Below are positions 23,801 to 36,399 of a stretch of 64,000 bases of DNA, in pieces. The notes under the pieces were generated by a model that saw only the letters and a program-made list of their open reading frames with translations, had not been told where the DNA came from and ran no database searches. Within the stretch, counting starts at the first letter, position 1, and each line of letters opens with the position of its first letter. Made by a program: the position numbers and the translations under genes. This DNA is from Siderastrea siderea (lineage: Eukaryota; Cnidaria; Anthozoa; Scleractinia; Rhizangiidae), in assembly GCA_964030785.1 (NCBI GenBank), contig OZ034978.1, positions 4,845,001 through 4,909,000 on the forward strand, written 5' to 3'.

Positions 23801-25639
23801 GTAAACATTTCCGTGAATGTTCGTGATTTGTTTTATTTACCAGCAAAACAAGTCCTTGTTTCAGTTTGTGTGCCAAAAATGACAGGCTCGATTGACGTGT
23901 CGGGATCGCAAAACAAAGTGACGTCAAAGAGAACTGACCTATCAAGTGCTTGTTCGCTAAACCAACTGAAAGCTGCGAGCGTTCATCTCGATCCGCGTTC
24001 ATCTCCAAACCAATCAAATTGCTTCGTTCCAGCTCGTTTGTTAGTTTTTGGTTGTTTTTTAGGCAAAATCTTGTCAAGGCCAAGCAAAAATCGGTTTATG
24101 TAGCGATTGTTAGATATTTTTAGCTTTAAATACTTTGTTGTCTTTTGTTAGTTTATCCAACTCTTGTAAACATGAGTTTTCAGTTAATTATTTTCCATTG
24201 TAAATTGCTAATCGAGTGTGAAATAAAATAATGCTACTACTATTATCACAAAGCCAACCTATTTCTTGTGCGTCGAACAGAAAAAGTTATCATTGATGAA
24301 TTTTTGCGCTTAAACCACGACTTAGCAATGACATATTTCTTCAACCAAAATGAAAAAACGCTGAAAACGCACCCCGAATTTCTAGATCTCCGAAGTTGAC
24401 CAGAAAACACAGACTATGAAAAACGTTTCGCATGCAATTAACTCTTTCAGTAGGTCTTCTTTTCGTTTTCTCAAGTCTCACATTTCAAAATCATGGGGAA
24501 ATTTCTCGCTAACTAATCTAAACAATAGGTCCGGCCCCTTCTACGGGAAGTACAGTCATTTTATTGCAAGGGGTAGCGTAGTCTTTTTACTAAGATGAAT
24601 ACCGACTGTTAAGCAGTGTATAAATGAAGACTGTGTATGTAAAAACGGGCACGACATATAAATACAGCTTAACGCCTTTGGGATGTGATGAACCCGGTCC
24701 ACTTTTGCAAGTGCTGGACAAAATCAGCTACGCACACTTAAATGGCACCACACGTGATGTTTTCTAACGCACGTTGTCAGTTAAGTAGTCAGTGGTTGCG
24801 GTTTACTCTCAGGTGAATTCATTCCACATAATTACTTATACAACAATGGGCAATTTACGTAATACGGCTTCTATTAAGTATCCCTCTCTCTCTTACCCTT
24901 TTATGCTCTTAAATGATAGCGCTATTTAAACCCGGTATTGTTGTTTCATTTCATACGGCCCAGAGTAATGTTAAGGTTCACAGTCCGTGAACTCTGCGGT
25001 TAAAAGGTTGGAAAAGCACGAAGTCGGTTTTCAAGAGAAAGAGCCCTTTAGGGAAACGCACCGGTGAATTTGTACAATGATGATAACAACCAATTGTTTA
25101 TTAGTGCTAAAAACGGGAGCTTAACATTCCCAAGCGAAAAAGTCAAGGGACGTGGTTTTTTCCTCGTTCGCCTGGATCTTAAAAGAAAAAAAAATTGTTT
25201 GTTTTTTGCATCCATCTAAGTCATACTGGAATAAATTAATAAGCATGCTATGATCAATTCTGTTGCCTTGCTAATAAACGGCTACCCGCCCCCATCTCAA
25301 ACTAGAGATGCCGTTTCCGCGGAATATTTCTTTGAGCCTTTTCTAGCGCAATTCTGAACTTGCAACACACACCCTTAACACGACATAAACAACGAATTTA
25401 GATAAAGGCCGTCCTATATTGAGCAGGCGGAGTGCACAGCGCCTGTGGCTTAAAATCAGCGTTTAAATTGTTTGAAATAATTCTTCCAGTAGGAATGAAG
25501 AATAAATCGAAATTCAGGAATGTACCAGCTGAATTTAAAATTCTTTGAAAAACAACTTGAAATACTTGTTACGCTACATTTTTCAACTGAATCGAACGTG
25601 CAAGGAACATTGTTTCAGAGATGAATCAAGCGGGGCACT
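20820..25639. repeat. Segmental duplication unit 1, upstream part
   Basis: This stretch is colinear and diverged with about 36400-40748. Shared landmarks in order are GTTAAAAGAAATGTAAT, GGTGCTAAAGTTGAAGATGC, CTTTTCCCGTTTGTTTG, CGATACATCTGATTGTTTGC, a cluster of ACCACTAACC-like repeats (21575-21665), GGTCAAACTTTTCATG, a second ACCACTAACC cluster (22660-22712), and GTGGAATTTGTACAATGATGAT-like sequence just before the gene. It contains A-rich runs near 22806 and a repeat at 23460-23760, but no convincing gene of its own. Confidence 0.8.
23460..23760. repeat. Interspersed repeat, related in inverse orientation to 61080-61265
   Basis: It carries AAAATAGACCACT, TCACTAGTGAGGATATCG and a pair of inverted phrases around AGATATGAATTTTATTTTC and its reverse complement. 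The same phrases occur reversed at 61080-61265. This pattern fits a non-autonomous inverted-repeat element. Confidence 0.5.
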
Positions 25640-25646
25640 TATAAAA
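25640..25646 (+). promoter_or_regulatory. TATA box of paralog 1
   Basis: TATAAAA lies inside GGGGCACTTATAAAAGTGAC, 83 bp before the ATG. Paralog 2 has the same 20-base block at the same distance, which supports real use. It predicts transcription start around 25670 and a 5' UTR of about 50 bp. The start codon context (CCATGG) is strong. Confidence 0.75.
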
Positions 25647-25722
25647 GTGACAGGTTGGGTCATAGTGATCATCATTTCATCTCTGCACCTGCTGGATGAG
25701 TTAAGCATTTCAGAGGTGTACC

Positions 25723-28255
25723 ATGGCTGACGAAAAGGCGCCCTTACCGAAAGTGGAGTTCAGCGACAAGGAATGGTCGAAGAAGTCTTCTTGTAAGAGT
25801 AAGGTCACTGTTTTCAGTGTCTTAACAGTAGTTCTGTTACTCGGGGCAGTTGTTTCTGTTGCTACGTTTTTCGCGCTGAAGAAGGAGACCCCAAATGCTC
25901 GTTTGGTTGAAGTCAATTTGAAAGAGGGCGAAACCCTGACATATCAAGTGGATCAGAACATAGAAGTACAAGTGGGAGAAAAACAGAATGGTATGTTTGC
26001 TTTTTAAACACTTTAAATTTTGCTTCTAAATGTATTTGTTGTCCTTACCAAGAGAATAAATCATTTCACTCGTCCTTACCGCATTCTATTAAAAAATGCC
26101 AGACCTTCGGGGAACCCATGGCAAAAAAGTCACTCTGATAAATTCGATAACATGTTTTCGATACTCATTTCCGGACATTTTAAATGCATGAACTAATAGT
26201 AATGAGTTAATCAGTTTAATCAGTTTCAAAAAAGTCCTTCTGGACATGTGGCTTGAGTGATAGCAAGTTTCTTCTTTTATAGTCATAAGTTACAGTTTTT
26301 GTACTTTAATTTAGTCGCTCTTAAATTCTATTTTAATTTCAAATTAGTTCCTGAAAACCCCCTCTGGGAGGGACTAATAAATGCATTGTATTGTTCAATA
26401 CTCCACGATCTTTGGCAAGGCTAGAGTCATTTTCAGTAATCGTTTAAGGCGCTCGGGTTCATTTCTTCCGAAGCCTTCGGATGCGTTTTGAAAACCTTTT
26501 TCGGCCGTTTTTCGGTGCTCAGTGAAATCTCCAGAAGACGTCAGTCCTTTGGAAACATTTTAAGACTTTGAAGGCCTTTGGTAATCGTCAAAAAGTTAAC
26601 CAAGTGTACAAATAATTAACAATACTTTTATCTTTTTGCGATCTCTATATTATACCCCAGATAAACACCAAGTTACTCCAGTACAATGAATGGTTAGGTG
26701 AAGAATCTCTGTTCATCTGAACTACAGTTAATTTAATGCAAAACACCCTTTGAAGTCATTCCTTTCCAGAAAAACCGATATGTACACTGAAATATACCTT
26801 TGACGTCATCTATTGGCTGTTGAAACAAACACGTTTTTGTTTTAATGGTTGGCAACAACCTTGATAAGAAAAACGATGTTTGCAAACAAATAACTTCCCT
26901 AAGTACAATGCCATTAACATCGAACGTTATCGAATGACAGACATTTCGGTCAATGCCATCATGGGCCTAAAAATATTATGAAAATTCAAATTGATAGAGT
27001 TAGATTCTTTATGTTTATTTTCATTACTATTTCTTTATCACATCTATCAAAACATTAAAAATACAATTAAAGTAACCCCCATCAAATACATGAACCTCTG
27101 TTGAAGTGATCTACTATCTGCGAAGTGCGAAGTGCGAAGTGCGAACTGATCTACTATCTACTACTATCTATCTACTACTGCGATCTGCAGTAACCTGACA
27201 CGTACTGAATCAAAGTTTAATAAAACATGGAAGAGAGTTATGTATTTTAAAATTGTTTTGATATCAATGGATGAGCACAATGTTAAAATTAAAATCCCAC
27301 TATATTCGTAAACTTTTATTTTCTCAGCAAGAACAATATTTATTAAGGAAGAGAGTACTTGTAAACAGGTATCTCCCCTTGTTTTGTTTTTTTTTTTAAT
27401 TTTATATAATTATTGTATTTTCTTTTAAATACTTTTAACGTTTTGTTCAGTTGGTGTGATATCCATATGGATTTTACCGACGTAATAAAATGTAGATGTA
27501 GATGTAGATATTGCTATTGGTGTACCGATGGAAGTTTACACTCTTTCTGTTTTCTATTTGCTCATTTCAGGTACTATCCGCGCGATAGTTGGCATCCGGG
27601 TTCTTAACAAGACGTCAGAGGAGTACTGGTTCCTAATAAAATTCAACGTGTCCCACGTGGGTGGAAATGTGGACATAAAAGGCGTCCAAGTGATGACAGA
27701 CTACTTCCTTGTTCGACTCCAGCTTCATTCAAGGTTAATACTGTTATCAAAATTTTTGTATATGATTTATCGTATCTTAAGCATTAGTTTTTAGGATAGA
27801 GATGGTTGTAAAGATGGAGATGGTTTGCAGATGTTGTATATCTGAGCAATTTATCAATGGCATACAAGTTATTCCACTAAGGGCGGGCGCAGTCCAACCA
27901 ACCGACCAAAAGTGACCACCTTTAAAGGGGTGGAGGGGGGTAGGGAAGGAGGAGGGATTCTGTCAAGCGATTAGTTATGACATCATTCTTGTCCCCAAAG
28001 CAACTGTCTCTCTTAGGGGACGGGTCATTATTTAGAGGGGGGAGGGCTTGTGCAAAAGGAGGGAGGCCATGTTCAAATTTTCCTGACCCTCCCTTTTGTG
28101 AAGCACAGTTTTTGCTGACCCACCCTCCACCCCCTTTGTATGACAAAGCTCCCTAATTATGCGTACATAAATTTGTGTGCTCCTCTTTTTCCCTGCATAA
28201 AAATCATTGACCCTCCCCCTATTTGCATCAGCCCTCCCCCACCTCTAAATAATGA

Positions 28256-28332
<77 letters not shown>

Positions 28333-28334
28333 GG

Positions 28335-28367
<33 letters not shown>

Positions 28368-31300
28368 ATTTATTTATACACAATAAAAACTAGTTACAGC
28401 AGAGCTGATGTGGTCGTGTCTAAAAAGAAAAAACAAACATTAAAATATACTACTATTACAAAAACAATGAAATTAACTACCAACTAATTGTACCTTAAAA
28501 CTTCCACTTCAAATTCCTAATAAGTCTCTTAAAACTAGGTAAACTATCAGCAGCTCTTGTGCTATTGTCTAAGGAGTTCCACAAGGCAGTAGCCTGATAA
28601 GAGATTGATTTCTTTAAACTATCTGATCTTGGCTTAGGCAAAGAGAAGATCATTTTTCTTCTAAAATTGTACACAGGACTGCTTTTGGTAAATACAGATT
28701 ATAGAGCCGCAGGTGACCGACCATTAAGTAGCAGTTATACGCTAGAGACAGAAGTTTTCGATTGAACATTGTCCGAATGGTGTTCCATTTCGTTAAAGCC
28801 AGGACCTCTTGTCAGGTATGCTGTGGGATGAGTCCTTATCCTGCTTTGCAATTCTACGTGCTATGATTCATGACCCATGCTTTTCAAATTCATTTCCCGA
28901 GATAACAAAATATTTAACGTACGTTTGATATCTTTTTCGTGATTCTTTATTGTTAGAACACCAAACTACGGAGCAGGCGAGTCAGTTGAAGTCTATGGAA
29001 GTAATTCCACAAACAAAGAACAATTGCGACTCGTATTCAGCATCCTCCAACAACTACTCCCGACCTTGAAACGCGACCTATATGAAAAGGTGGATGGACA
29101 AAAAGCGGCTGACGCAAAACCTGAAGAGTCTCCTTTGCTTCCTGGCTCTGTCAAAATGCACCGCGAAGCAAACACTTCAGATAAGGACGCAGTTGTCATC
29201 AAAAATCATTTCAATCGCTCAGATTTCGTTAACATGTCATCAGAGATCGATCTGGACATGAAATATTCTGATTTTGCGTCCATTAACAAGAGCAATGGAA
29301 TGATCTCAGAGAGTCAGGCGTATTTTTCGGAACAGTTAAATCTAGGAGAGCCGATTCACAGTAAAGGTGGTTTTGATGTTACAGTGATGAAAATAACTTT
29401 GCAAAGCCACGTCTCCCTCATTGAAACCGACCACTTCGGGTACGCCGAATCTGAAGCGGTTAGGTTCCACATTTTTGTGAAGCTGGTTGTTCCAAAAACT
29501 GCGGCTATTTTGTCTGTCGACGAAGATCCTACAGAAACGCCATCAAACGTGTCATTGTCCAGTCAACAGGATAACTCAACAAACTCGTCCTTAGCCCCTC
29601 TGAGCCGGGTCCGAAGAGGAAACAGCGTGGTTGCTCAAGTTTGGCAAAAGGCGGGGCCCACTAAACTTAATGTCAATCTCCCAATAACGTTGTTTCAGAA
29701 GAAAGTTCTTGGAATCAAAATAAAAGGAACTGCTCATGTTTCGGTGAAAGATAAAAAGGGTTTGCAAATAGTAGTCAAAGTTAAGCTTGCTATAGGAAGG
29801 AAAAGCTTCACCGTGCTTTCAAAGACGTACAAACGAAAACAGCTAGAGAAAGGAAAAGGAACTACAACAGGGCGTCAGTGGAAAAGAAAAATAGTAAGTT
29901 GCTGCTTTTCATCTCCTATTCACCTGGGGGAAGGGGTGGGGAATATTTCAAGTTTTTGGCTTCAAAATACTTTGCCTAAAACCAGCATGTTCATTGGACT
30001 TCACATTTCCACGAAATCATTTTGACAGACATTTGTATCCAAAGTTAAAATTTGCGTTTCAGTGTCGATTATTCGTCAGTGAATTTTGGAGTGAATTTTT
30101 ACCCAAATTGAAATTTAAGTTTCAGTATCGATTATCTGTGAGTCTGTGAGTGAATTTTGGCGGTTTTCTGATGTCAAAGATGACGGACCGCGCTAGGGAA
30201 TCATGAGATAACTCCATGACGTAGCGCCACCATGCATGATCATGAGTATTCATAGTATTTGCCATTTTCATCTTACTACTCATCTTCAATTCTTTAGCTC
30301 CCAGAGTCAGGTATGGAGACATTAGAAGTGATTCTAACTTTTACGTCTGTGGGTGAAATCCCATGGTGTGTCACCATTCAAATGAAACCCCTTCAGCAGT
30401 ACATTTATATGGTGCTATTTATATTTAAGTATTTTACAAAACGAAGTTTGAAATTCGTCTTGAATTTTGATTTTAGGCCCTCTTGGGAGTGAAAGGGTTG
30501 CGTTTTGCTGTCATAGCTACTGTACTGATACTCCTGCGATTTAATCCTTTACTATGATGTGGAAATGTACTTCTGTGAAATTGTGAATACTCATTCATTC
30601 TCATTTTCTTTTCAGTCCATTTCTGTTCCTGTATACTTCTTACGACTTGGAGTGGATTTCAGCTTAAAATTCACAGCCCAGTACAAGTTGAGCTTTCCTC
30701 CTGGAGGGAATTCACTGATTCCACCCAAGTTAACCATACAGGTATAAGATTCGAAATCTGGTTTACTAATTAAACAATAGAGTTCTTCTATCGAAGGCAC
30801 TATCGTGTGATGGGTTGCCCGAGGAAATTTGATGTTCACAACAAATATTAGCCCGAGAACCTAGTTCGAGGGCTTATATGAAGTTTGGACATCAAATTTC
30901 CGAGGGAACTTATCACGCATAGGCCTGGGACAGAATGACTCCATTGTTTTTATTGTACAGCTCTAAATTTTGAGCAAAAATTGCCAAAAACGGGCACTAC
31001 GCGCTGATAGTCACCCGCTGAGGAGAGACACTATCGAGCCACGTGATCGATTTCGACCAATGCAAGTACGCCAAAATTTAGCGTTGTACTGTAATTTAGA
31101 ATAACCACCTTTAAAACAATGCAACGCTTGACCCACGCATTCAAGAAAAAATCGTCCAAGAAAGTATGTAACTTCTTCCCAAATTTTGGGTTTTTAGGCC
31201 TATAAATTAAAGGCTCCGATCCGGTTGGGATAAGGAAGCAGAATTTAAATGCTTTAAGATCTTTAGCATTCTCCATAGTGTCGGGGTAGAGTAAACATGA

Positions 31301-33454
31301 ATGATGAATCGAGCTTCACCAAATAAAGGCCTAAAAAAAATACGCACAAGAAGGCACCGTAGAAAATCGAAAACAACGACTTTCATCGACTTTCAACGAC
31401 TTGCAAGAAACTACGAAGGATCTTAGGAATTTATGTCTTCAAAACCTGAAGGTTTGTGGAACAGACAAACAATAGATGGCAGCTAATCAAACTATGTCAC
31501 TAACAATAGAGGCACTGAAAATCAGAAAAACAAAAGAAGGATAAAAAGTCGCAAAATTGTCCTCTTCCACTTCACAGCCAGTAAAACAAGAAACTCGTTT
31601 ACCAGAGACATAAACACCACACTCTACGGCATCTAATTGATTCTGAAGATGAGTTGTGTTAGTGTAGTTATCGATCTGACATAATTGTTACCAACAACAG
31701 TGCTTTTTAGGTCCGCTGTCAGCCGGACAATCGCGGCAATCGTGTAACAAGTATTTAGCTTGAACGCGACCTTAGACAAAAGAAACATCTGAGTCCACGT
31801 CTTGAAAAAAACTGATGGCAAGTTTTTAGCTAAGCTTTCCATCACCTGGAATGAGAATGTCATGACAGGACACATTAAGACTACTAACAGTGCTACCTAA
31901 ACTTCAAAGCGTGTTCTTCCCTTAAAAATATAATGTTTGTTTGTTTGTTATTTTTGTTTTGGTCAGATTGAGCCCTTTGCCGAAGTGACAGCAAGTATTG
32001 AAGGTTACATTTCGGCCCACATTATTCGAGCTGGCGCCTACGGAGATGGCACACTGTTGCGAATTGGTCTCCCTCTGACACTGTCCTACTGTCAAGGCAG
32101 ATGGTGTCTGACCCTGAATGCTCGCCTGACTGCACTGGAGTTGAGTGCCGGAATTTTCTATCAGTGGCGAAAATTTAGCTGGAGGAGAGGGCTTTACTGG
32201 GGTAAGCGGAAGATACTGTATAAGTTTGGAACATGGGCTGCCATCAAGAAGAACTGGAAGTTGTTTGAAATATGCACTGGTAAACCCACAACAAAACCCA
32301 CACCAGCTAAAACAACTACCCCAACTAAAGAAACTACTAAAGAAACCACGCCTACTAAAGAAACCACTAGAGAAACTAAACCGACTAATGCAACTACACC
32401 AACTAAAGAAACTACTAGAGAAACTAAACCGACTAATGCAACTACACCAACTAAAGAAACTACTAGAGAAACTAAACCGACTAATGCAACTACACCAACT
32501 AAAGAAACTACTAGAGAAACTAAACCGACTAATGCAACTACACCAACTAAAGAAACTACTAGAGAAACTAAACCGACTGAAAAAACTACTAAAGAAACCA
32601 CGCCTACTAAAGAAACCACTAGAGAAACTAAACCGACTAATGCAACTACACCAACTAAAGAAACTACTAGAGAAACTAAACCGACTAATGCAACTACACC
32701 AACTAAAGAAACTACTAGAGAAACTAAACCGACTAATGCAACTATACCAACTAAAGAAACTACTAGAGAAACTAAACCGACTGAAAAAACTACTAAAGAA
32801 ACCACGCCTACTAAAGAAACCACTAGAGAAACTAAACCGACTAATGCAACTACACCAACTAAAGAAACTACTAGAGAAACTAAACCGACTAATGCAACTA
32901 CACCAACTAAAGAAACTACTAGAGAAACTAAACCGACTAATGCAACTATACCAACTAAAGAAACCACTAGAGAAACTAAACCGACTAATGCAACTATACC
33001 AACTAAAGAAACTACTAGAGAAACTAAACCGACTAATGCAACTACACCAACTAAAGAAACTACTAGAGAAACTAAACCGACTGAAAAAACTACTAGAGAA
33101 ACTACACCGACTGAAGAAACTATACCAACCAAACAAACTACCAGAGAAACTACACCAACCAAAGAAACTACTAGAGCAACTAAACCGACTGAAGAAATCA
33201 CACCGACCAAAGAAAGTACCAGAGAAACCAAACCGTCTGAAGAAACTACACCGACCAAAGAAAGTACCAGGGAAACCAAACCGACTGAAGAAATCACACC
33301 GACCAAAGAAAGTACCAGAGAAACCAAACCGACCAAAGAATCCACTAGAGAAACCACCCCGATTATTGCAACTACGCCCACCGAAGAAATCACTATAAAA
33401 CCTTCACCAAGTGTAGAATTTTCTCCGACTATTTCAATCAGTGAAATATTCTGA
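25723..33454 (+). CDS. Type II membrane protein with furin-type site and Thr-rich repeat tail, paralog 1 (5 exons)
   Basis: Exons are 25723-25990, 27571-27733, 28957-29893, 30616-30741 and 31967-33454 (stop TGA). All introns are GT-AG, with phases 1, 2, 0 and 0, giving 993 aa. Residues 1-27 are charged and cytoplasmic, 28-52 form one membrane helix followed by KK, and there is no cleavable signal peptide. The ectodomain contains several N-glycosylation sequons and RVRR at 361-364, a likely furin site. After it come a beta-rich region (to about 600) with paired cysteines (YCQG, WCL) and a Trp/Lys/Arg segment ending EIC. Residues 603-993 are a Thr/Pro tail of 16-residue repeats (type TKETTRETKPTNATTP). 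The family is not recognised; the part after the membrane helix faintly recalls the N-terminal barrel of vitellogenin-type lipid transfer proteins, low confidence. Predicted to be shed from, or tethered at, the cell surface. Confidence 0.85.
25991..27570. other. Paralog 1 intron 1
   Basis: This intron of 1,580 bp aligns in its first part (about 26090-26560) with the start of paralog 2 intron 1 (41190-41900). Shared phrases include TACTTTAATTTAGTCGCTC and GACTAATAAATGCATTG. The GAAGTGC triplication and ATCTACT runs at 27120-27185 are simple repeats. No gene is seen. Confidence 0.6.
28255..28830 (-). mobile_element. 5'-truncated non-LTR retrotransposon (CR1/L2-like) with microsatellite tail
   Basis: Read on the minus strand, about 28480-28690 encodes a typical C-terminal end of a non-LTR reverse transcriptase, with phrases such as SLPKPRSDSLKKSI, ALWNSL and FKRLIRNLKW before a stop. 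Upstream frames (WNTIRTMFNRKL) continue the similarity with frameshifts. The 3' side ends in GAA repeats (28333-28369) and (TAA)n (28255-28332), like a LINE tail. It lies in antisense orientation in intron 2 of paralog 1. The clade is not certain. Confidence 0.65.
30297..30498. mobile_element. MITE with AACCCTTTCACTCCC-type ends, copy 2
   Basis: It matches the element at 6778-6990 over its whole length. Shared phrases are CAGAGTCAG, TATGGAGACATT, GTGATTCTAACTTTT, ATTCAAATGAAACC and TTGAATTTTGATTTTAGGC. It is in intron 3 of paralog 1 and has no coding capacity. Confidence 0.65.
30773..31090. mobile_element. Interspersed inverted-repeat element, copy 1
   Basis: It begins ACAATAGAGTTCTTCT and contains an internal palindromic pair around GAAATTTGATGT and ACATCAAATTTC. 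It ends near AAATTTAGCGTTGTA. A reversed copy is at 48368-48659, and both sit inside introns of the two paralogs. No transposase is present. Confidence 0.65.
32290..33380 (+). repeat. 48-bp coding minisatellite in paralog 1 (Thr-rich tail)
   Basis: The unit is 48 bp and encodes TKETTRETKPTNATTP. About fifteen well-kept units fall into three blocks (4, 3 and 5 units with NA), each closed by a variant with EK in place of NA. They are followed by decayed units with Ser and Glu. Because the unit is a multiple of three and free of stops, other frames on both strands also stay open; those are shadows. Confidence 0.9.
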
Positions 33455-36399
33455 ATTACTTCAGACGAATTCATGGAGAGCAACAATAACTGACCCAAAC
33501 GACATCGGCGCAACTAAAGCAACTGTAAAATGTAGCTCAATAACAAATTAGTGTGAAGTGCTGTAGAGGTCAGTATTATAATTCTGACGCCGTACATTAT
33601 TTTTCAATGCTGTCAAAAGTGTGCCATGGAAATAATCATTTTTATCAGCAATTACCTTGCTTTAAAGGGCACTTATAGAGACACTATACCTGGACATTTC
33701 AGTTATAATAACCTTTTTTGGATGCTTTCGAGCTAATCAGTCTTTGGTTGCAACAATGTATTGTTTCAATTTAAAGCCATACCATGCATGTAGACTGGAA
33801 TGCTCTATCTTTACCTTTTTGCTGGTCTTCATAGAATCTCATAGACTTCGTACAGCTACTTGAAAGGGTTAAAATACAAGTCTTTCGTACTTAGAACACG
33901 TCAGGTATGTTATAGCACGCAGTGAAGGGATTTTTGGCGGGCGAGCTGCTTCTTAAATAAATTTCCGCTCGTGAGCGTCCAATTGGTGTGATGGGATTGT
34001 TGAAATCATTGCAGGGATTTAATCAACGAAGCAAAAACTCTTATGTCTATATTAGATGCTTTGGATCCATTTTTGCTTTGTTGTTCTATTACACACAATA
34101 GCGCCCCATGGCAAGTTTAAAATTGACAAAAAAATCTAAATTTGATGTTGTAACTTACACTTAAATCCCGATATAGTGTAACACGAAACACGACGGAAAA
34201 CTGCTCAGTTCCCAGGGTTTAAATTACTCTGAAGAAAGGGAGACCGCTTTTGGTAAGAATAAGTGAGACGTTAGAGTTTATTAGAGTTCGAGCATTCGAG
34301 ACTCTATTGTATTGCAAGACAGGCGATACCACATCGAACATTGTTCAATGGTCAGATTATTTTCAAATGTCATCGGCAAATGGCCACGCGTTAGGGTTTC
34401 CCATAGAAATCGCGCTTCCGAAAGAAAAATCTGAGCTCAACTTGTGGGCAAGTCTAGGTTTCACACTCCGTCAGAAGTTTGGCTCTGGGATTGAAAGGGT
34501 TAACCCAACCTATACCGAGCAGGAAATTTAGTATATTTATAAGTTGTTAGGTCAGCCACTTCAGTTCGTCATTTTATTTCAGGGTTATAAGTAGCATTTA
34601 TAAGTAGCATTTATATTTACTTACATTTACTTATATTTACAAACATAGTATCCCATGCATTTACTTGATAAACTTAAAAAGCAATTAAGCAATTACGTTG
34701 CAAAAATTGCGATTGAAATGTGTGTTTCTTGTTTATGCAAGATCTTGGTATAACAATCGAGTTTACACGTTTAGCTAATTTTAAATATGAATTTCGTAGC
34801 TGCAGTTTAATGATTTTTACAAACTGAAAACAAAAACTGCGAAGTGGGCTTTGCAGGTTTGAAGACGAACTAGTCCCGCAATTCGTAAATCTCGCTTACA
34901 TTTACTTATTGACAGAGTTTGGATTCTGCGATCGCGAGGTTGTCTTAGCTCGGTCTTTAGATTTGACTCCTTCTGGACCAACTGGTTGGATCCGTCTTTT
35001 AAAGCGCGCCCTGATCTGTATGAGAAAACAAATAACAAACCGGACCAAGTAAGTATCTCCTTGAACATATGTAAGCGTGAGTAGTACCTACCCAACTAAC
35101 ACGCCTTGTTCTACCACAGTAAGTGGGGGCTGGGCACAGGGGGGTACAAATCTCCCGCTTCCGGTACCCTTTAATTCCGGTTCCCGCGCTGTATTTGTTG
35201 GCTCCCATCTCTTTGCATTATTTCCACTGCGAAATACTGCGCAATGCTGCGTAATTTTTCCCCTCTCTCTCTCCCGCTACCCGCCACCTTGAGAATCCCG
35301 CTTTTCGCCCCCCGTACACCTCCCGCCCCCTTTTTTCCCGGTCTCCCCCCCCCTGACCCCCTAGCTCCACCAGAAAGAGCAAGTGACTATCTTTCCACAT
35401 TATCTTTGTCCATCACAAATCGTGGAGGGCAACTATAGAAGGTATTCCTTTTTCTCACACCCTTGGACGTTATTTTGTCCACAACGGTCATCTGCAAGTA
35501 CCAACATAGGATATGACATTTAGTCCTGTTTCATCACTCTTTCTGCACCAACCTAAGGAGGGAAGGGGTTGGGGAGGTGAGCGTCGGAGGAATTCATGTT
35601 CAATAAGACTGAGTAGCACAATTGTTTTTTGTTGCCAAAAAAGGAAGAAACGGTATACTGGTTCGTATTCTTTAAGTAGATAACCAATCAGATTGCTGAG
35701 ATATCCTGAGTGGTTGTATTATAATAGGACATAAGCTAATGGACGCCACTATTATTAATAATACCTTTTTATCAATCACGCAGTGTGTTATTTCCAGTTA
35801 ACTATCAAATTAAGCTAATCAAATCTTACCTCACCATTTCTCACGCAATGAAGGACGAATATAAAGAAACCCTGTTGAAAAGAATAACGCACATCTTTTG
35901 ATAATACTATATATATGACAAGGAATTAAGTAAATTTGAGCTAAACACGAATTTGTTAGTAGTTTGTACTGTTATAGACGGGTAGGCATGTCGGATGGTA
36001 AGTAGATTGATCACGGGTGAGTAATTAAAGTCTCAGTCGGGCCTCAAGGTTGACGCTTCAGTTCGGTTTGTGAAACAACATGAACAAACAAGTACTACTA
36101 CCATCCCCTCCCGCTTCCTGTCCCCTTGCTCTAATGGAATAGCTGCCTATTGCGTTTAACCCTTGGACTTACATAAGGTTTTTCTTGAATTTTTTAATAC
36201 GATTTTTCATCAGCACCTGCCGTTTTCAGTGGCTGTAGGCATATTCCTTACACACATTTTGGCACAGGTTCATGTGATGAGAATCGGTTGCTATAGTTAC
36301 CAGATATGAAGTCATAAGTAGTAGGTGGTTGAGACATTTTTAAAGAAAAATGCGTGGGTTTTACCTTTTTCATGAAAAAAGCACAAAATGTTGATAATA
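33455..36399. other. Region between the two duplicated units
   Basis: It contains the 3' UTR of paralog 1, a relic of the AACCCTTTCA-type MITE end at about 34485-34505, and a pyrimidine- and C-rich stretch at about 35260-35360. A phrase near 34430-34465 (GAGCTCAACTTGTGGGCAAGTCTA) recurs at about 51476-51500, just before exon 2 of paralog 2. I find no convincing gene; the 93-codon frame at 34250-34531 has no recognisable domain. Confidence 0.45.
33956..33961 (+). terminator. Candidate poly(A) signal of paralog 1
   Basis: AATAAA about 500 bp after the stop codon. No closer canonical signal was noticed. Unverified. Confidence 0.35.

Noticed and set aside
28140..28487. Open frame with a poly-isoleucine run
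   Set aside because: It is the (TAA)n/(GAA)n microsatellite tail of the antisense LINE relic read in one frame.
32145..33398. Long alternative open frames over the paralog 1 repeat (plus frame, and two on the minus strand to 31922 and 33513)
   Set aside because: The 48-bp repeat lacks stops in several frames. The exon 5 frame continues the spliced gene and matches paralog 2; the others are shadows with low-complexity Leu/Lys, Val/Leu or Phe/Ser content.
25723..33454. Assignment of the paralogs as vitellogenin or other large lipid transfer protein
   Set aside because: Only a faint beta-strand pattern after the membrane helix and the RxRR site recall that family. The helical domain is missing and the protein is membrane-anchored, so the name is not justified.
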